Source: an uncultured Corynebacterium sp. (GTDB taxonomy: Bacteria > Actinomycetota > Actinomycetes > Mycobacteriales > Mycobacteriaceae). Taken from it: DNA of 41,629 bases. Position 1 is the stretch's first letter. Every line of letters begins with the position of its first letter. Location: positions 1 to 41,629 of the forward strand of contig NZ_CAMIHZ010000017.1 of assembly GCF_946222305.1 (NCBI RefSeq), written 5' to 3'. The translations under genes were made by a program, and so were the position numbers. Below, piece by piece: positions 39,308 through 41,629 of the stretch. Below the pieces are notes generated by a model. The model worked only from the letters and a program-made list of their open reading frames with translations, did not search any database and had not been told where the DNA came from.

Positions 39308-40216
39308 CTAACCTCGCCGCATTCGGTAGTCGCTCAACACTCGTTCGATCTCCACCGCGCCTGTCATCTGCGCGGTCCGCTCGCTCATCGCGATATACGG
39401 TTCCAACCCCACACCCAACTCATGGAGAGCGGCCACATGCCGGAGCACTGCTGGTGCATCCTCGCGTGCCACCGGCCCCGTCAGCCCTTCCAAGCGTTGG
39501 TCTAACGCGTTATCAACAGCCGCGTGCACCAGTTTGCGCAGCAGCAACGAAGAATCGGGATTCTGCACCGGCGGCAGGTTCGCGCCCGCACCGAGGCCGT
39601 CATCACCGTCCCCCTGTTCCAGCACGTAATCGAGCATCCGCAGGGCGTCGGAAATAAGAGCCACCGAATGATTAGCCGCGTGAGCCATCGCAGCGTGATA
39701 AGCCGAACGGTGGTGTTCCGGGATAGCTACCGGCACGCCACCCAACGTGTGTACCAGCAGTTCTGCGACGGCATACCCCTGTTCGGAATCGGCCGTCACC
39801 CCCCAACCGCAACCGTGCAGCCGATCGGTATCCTCCGCTGCACCTGTAAATGTCATGGCTGGGTGCAGTGCCAACGGCAACGCGCCGGTGTCCGTCACCG
39901 GCTGCAGAACTTCGCATCCCAGCGCGCCACTGGTGTGCATTACCATCTGCCCGGCCTGGGTGTGCTGTGCTACTTCCTCGATCACTGCCGGCAGCTCCGG
40001 ATCCGGCACCGCCAGCACCACCAGCGCGGCATGGGCTGCCTGCTCGACGTCCACGATGGCAACATTCGGCATTCTTTCCGACGCCCTCGCGCGGGACAAC
40101 TGCGACCGTGCCACGGCCCCATGAACGTGATGGCCGGCGCGCAGGAAGGCCTCCCCCACGGCCGTTCCCACTGCTCCGGCAGAGATGATCCCCACCGTGA
40201 GTTGAGGTTGCTCCAC
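39308..40216 (-). CDS. Rossmann-like/DUF2520 oxidoreductase, Rv3603c-like
   Basis: A 302-residue protein. The N-terminal Rossmann domain has the dinucleotide motif GIISAGAVGTAVGEAFLRAGH (split here after GTAV), LVVLAVPDPELPAVIEEVA and MVMHTSGALG; the C-terminal DUF2520 domain has ALHPAMTFTG, then a helical part with HHRSAYHAAMAHAANHSVALISDA and LTGPVARED. The layout resembles 6-phosphogluconate-dehydrogenase-like reductases. It precedes panC by 32 bases, as Rv3603c does in mycobacteria, so a role in pantoate or a related NADPH-dependent step has some support, but no activity is known to me. The start is GTG (MEQPQLTVG) without a clear ribosome-binding site. Confidence 0.85.
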   Translation of the reverse strand: MEQPQLTVGIISAGAVGTAVGEAFLRAGHHVHGAVARSQLSRARASERMPNVAIVDVEQAAHAALVVLAVPDPELPAVIEEVAQHTQAGQMVMHTSGALGCEVLQPVTDTGALPLALHPAMTFTGAAEDTDRLHGCGWGVTADSEQGYAVAELLVHTLGGVPVAIPEHHRSAYHAAMAHAANHSVALISDALRMLDYVLEQGDGDDGLGAGANLPPVQNPDSSLLLRKLVHAAVDNALDQRLEGLTGPVAREDAPAVLRHVAALHELGVGLEPYIAMSERTAQMTGAVEIERVLSDYRMRRG

Positions 40217-40252
40217 AGTATTTGCGCTTTCTGGCAGTGTTGCGGGCGCTGG

Positions 40253-41395
40253 TTAGCGCTTCTTGTTCTTTGCTCGCTGCAGCAGTTCCGCTACCGTCAG
40301 GCCACCTTCGTCGGCGCGGCGCCGGCCACGGCGGTATGCAGAATCCTCGGTTTCCTCTGGGACTGGCTGGCGTGGGGCATCGCCGGTGGTGGACTCCGCC
40401 GGACCCGCGTGTGCTGGGCGGTGGTGTGGATCGTGGGCACCAGTGCGACCAGAAGCGTGCGTGCCACGTTCGGGTTGATCCTTGTGAGCTGCGCCGGATG
40501 GCTGCTTTGGCTTATCCGCCTGCGCTGCGTTATTCATCGTGGTGGTATCGACAACCAACGGGATTTGCGCGGTGGCTTCGGTGTCCTGGCCAGTCCAACG
40601 CACGGCTGCGAAAGAACCAGTGGAGAATCCACCCGAGTTGCGACGCTGCGTGGACTGCGCTGCAGAGTTACCGCCCGCAGTCTGACCTGCGCGGGATGCG
40701 GTGTTTTGGGGCTGCGCTGTGTTGTGCGGCTGCGCCGTGCCCTGGTGGTTGCCAAAACGGGAATTCGCCTCGGTCGGGCGCGCGCTGCGGGCCGGCTGAG
40801 GCCACGCATCGGCTCCAGTCGTCGACGCGCCCGCTTCACGGCGCCCGCGGTTTTCCAATTCCACGATGCGCTCTGCGCGGGCGCGCACCGCACGGGGCCC
40901 GTGGTCGGACAGGTTGCCTGCGCCCATGCCTTCCAGCTGGTTGCGCAGGTTCTCCACCTCCGCGCGCAACATTTCGATCTGCTCGTCGCGGGTGGCCTTG
41001 GCACGCTGTGCGAACTCACTTTCGGCACGCGCTAGCTCCTCGCGGGCGCGGGATTTCTCCCGCTCGATCTCCGCGCGATGTTCCCCTTCGCGCAGTGAGT
41101 GCTGCTCGCGCTCGCTCTTCAACGCGCTGGAGTAGCGCACCACCAAGAACACTCCGATAAACGCAGCCCACAATGCTGCGAGGATGGCGATCTTCATCCA
41201 GCCCTCAGAGTCAGTCATCACCGTCACCACGCTGGCGATCAGCGCGAGCGCCACCAGCCCAATCATCAGGACTTTGGAAAGCCCACCTTCCGAAGAGGAA
41301 GGCGCCGGCTTGGTCTTCTCCAAACCGTAGCCGTTGCTCGGCCCCGTTGAACGGTGCCTATGTGGGCGTTCGTTGGACTGTGGCTGGAAACTCAT
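40253..41395 (-). CDS. Two-helix membrane protein with coiled coil and low-complexity tail, Rv3604c-like
   Basis: About 380 residues. After a basic N-terminus come two transmembrane helices (VLMIGLVALALIASVVTVM and IAILAALWAAFIGVFLVV), then a strongly charged coiled coil (roughly residues 88-160, rich in EREQHSLREGEHRAEIEREK-like heptads), and a long cytoplasmic low-complexity region rich in Ala, Gln, Thr, Gly and Pro, ending in the conserved basic GLTVAELLQRAKNKKR. It matches the M. tuberculosis Rv3604c position and composition. Function is unknown; a scaffold role at the membrane or septum is only a guess. ATG 41395 was chosen: it lies 7 bases after TAGAGT, and the in-frame TTG at 41413 is less plausible. 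Confidence 0.8.
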   Translation of the reverse strand: MSFQPQSNERPHRHRSTGPSNGYGLEKTKPAPSSSEGGLSKVLMIGLVALALIASVVTVMTDSEGWMKIAILAALWAAFIGVFLVVRYSSALKSEREQHSLREGEHRAEIEREKSRAREELARAESEFAQRAKATRDEQIEMLRAEVENLRNQLEGMGAGNLSDHGPRAVRARAERIVELENRGRREAGASTTGADAWPQPARSARPTEANSRFGNHQGTAQPHNTAQPQNTASRAGQTAGGNSAAQSTQRRNSGGFSTGSFAAVRWTGQDTEATAQIPLVVDTTTMNNAAQADKPKQPSGAAHKDQPERGTHASGRTGAHDPHHRPAHAGPAESTTGDAPRQPVPEETEDSAYRRGRRRADEGGLTVAELLQRAKNKKR

Positions 41396-41402
41396 GAGGA
41401 CA

Positions 41403-41408
41403 ACTCTA
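41403..41408 (-). promoter_or_regulatory. Candidate -10 box (TAGAGT), leaderless start of the Rv3604c-like gene
   Basis: Minus-strand TAGAGT ends 7 bases before ATG 41395 in the 41-base gap after the DUF3180 gene. No ribosome-binding site is visible. Confidence 0.42.
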
Positions 41409-41436
41409 CCCAACGCTAGGTACTAAAACACGCGAA

Positions 41437-41629
41437 CTACGCCGCGCCCTCCGCACTCGTGTACGCACCGTCGGCAGGTGGGGCCTCGCACGCCCGTTCC
41501 AACCGCACCCCAGCGACCGCGCTGGCCAAGGCGCCAACAAGCCCACCTACAATTCCGGGCAGGTCCGCTTGCGCCGCCATCAAGTGCCCAGCCTGTGGCA
41601 CAACATAAACCCCCACCCCCAGATACAAC
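41437..41629 (-). CDS. DUF3180 family membrane protein, C-terminal fragment (Rv3605c-like)
   Basis: Only the last 63 codons are in the window; the gene enters from the right edge. The visible part has a membrane-associated segment, VVPQAGHLMAAQADLPG then IVGGLVGALASAVAGVRLE, followed by a short polar tail ending TSAEGAA. The pattern of a histidine-containing re-entrant stretch and a final Gly/Ala-rich helix is that of DUF3180 proteins, small membrane proteins found upstream of the Rv3604c gene and near folK in mycobacteria. Assignment rests on this and on synteny. Confidence 0.6.
   Translation of the reverse strand, partial: LYLGVGVYVVPQAGHLMAAQADLPGIVGGLVGALASAVAGVRLERACEAPPADGAYTSAEGAA

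Noticed and set aside
39524..41035. Plus-strand open frame (503 codons) over the DUF2520 and Rv3604c-like genes
   Set aside because: It crosses two well-supported minus-strand genes and their gap, and its composition is Arg/Cys/Trp-rich without motifs.
1..41629. tRNA or rRNA genes, insertion sequences, prophage genes
   Set aside because: Each intergenic stretch was read for tRNA-like cloverleafs (GGTTCGAATCC arms, CCA ends), terminal inverted repeats and transposase motifs; none was convincing.

Overview
This is a chromosomal window from an actinobacterium, most likely a Corynebacterium, possibly of the lipid-requiring group. The backbone follows, gene for gene, the segment known in Mycobacterium tuberculosis as Rv3579c to Rv3605c: rlmB - cysS - ispF - ispD - carD - lpqE - radA - (disA) - Rv3587c - canB - mutY - ... 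- clpC - ... - lysS - ... - panD - panC - Rv3603c - Rv3604c - Rv3605c. Moderate-to-high GC, frequent GTG starts and many start codons placed 6 to 8 bases after a TANNNT box (leaderless mRNAs) agree with this. The species cannot be fixed from the sequence alone. Comparisons with named genomes below are from memory, not from a search.

Layout. 1-5606: the 5' end of rlmB, then an insertion holding a NiaP-like MFS transporter and a DUF262/DUF1524 (GmrSD-type) restriction-like protein, then cysS. 5627-8495: a fumarylacetoacetase-family gene, then ispF-ispD-carD. 8764-13684: lpqE, radA, a secreted or anchored protein, beta-carbonic anhydrase and mutY. disA, normally next to radA, is absent. 13996-18279: a secreted lipase and clpC, the latter with a good ClgR box and a possible SigH promoter upstream. 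18725-28117: an accessory metabolic block with a fatty-acyl-CoA ligase, thiD, two tandem Pit phosphate transporters and a fadE24-fadE23 acyl-CoA dehydrogenase pair. 28408-32502: lysS, an nsrR-hmp nitric-oxide detoxification unit with a striking 43-bp operator, and panD. 32537-38340: a galactose (Leloir) set of galK, galT, a small membrane protein, a sodium:solute symporter and galM, lying between panD and panC. 38355-41629: panC, a DUF2520 Rossmann protein, a coiled-coil membrane protein and the 3' end of a DUF3180 membrane protein.

How the genes work together. The backbone carries housekeeping functions: tRNA charging (cysS, lysS), isoprenoid precursors (ispD, ispF), RNA-polymerase control (carD), DNA repair (radA, mutY), proteolysis (clpC) and pantothenate synthesis (panD, panC). 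The inserted blocks fit lipid use (lipase, fadD-like ligase, fadE pair), phosphate uptake, NO defence and galactose use. No rRNA, tRNA, insertion sequence, prophage or CRISPR array was recognised. The most unusual points are the missing disA, the lone DUF262 gene, the NsrR dyad, and the small two-helix protein beside the galactose-cluster symporter.
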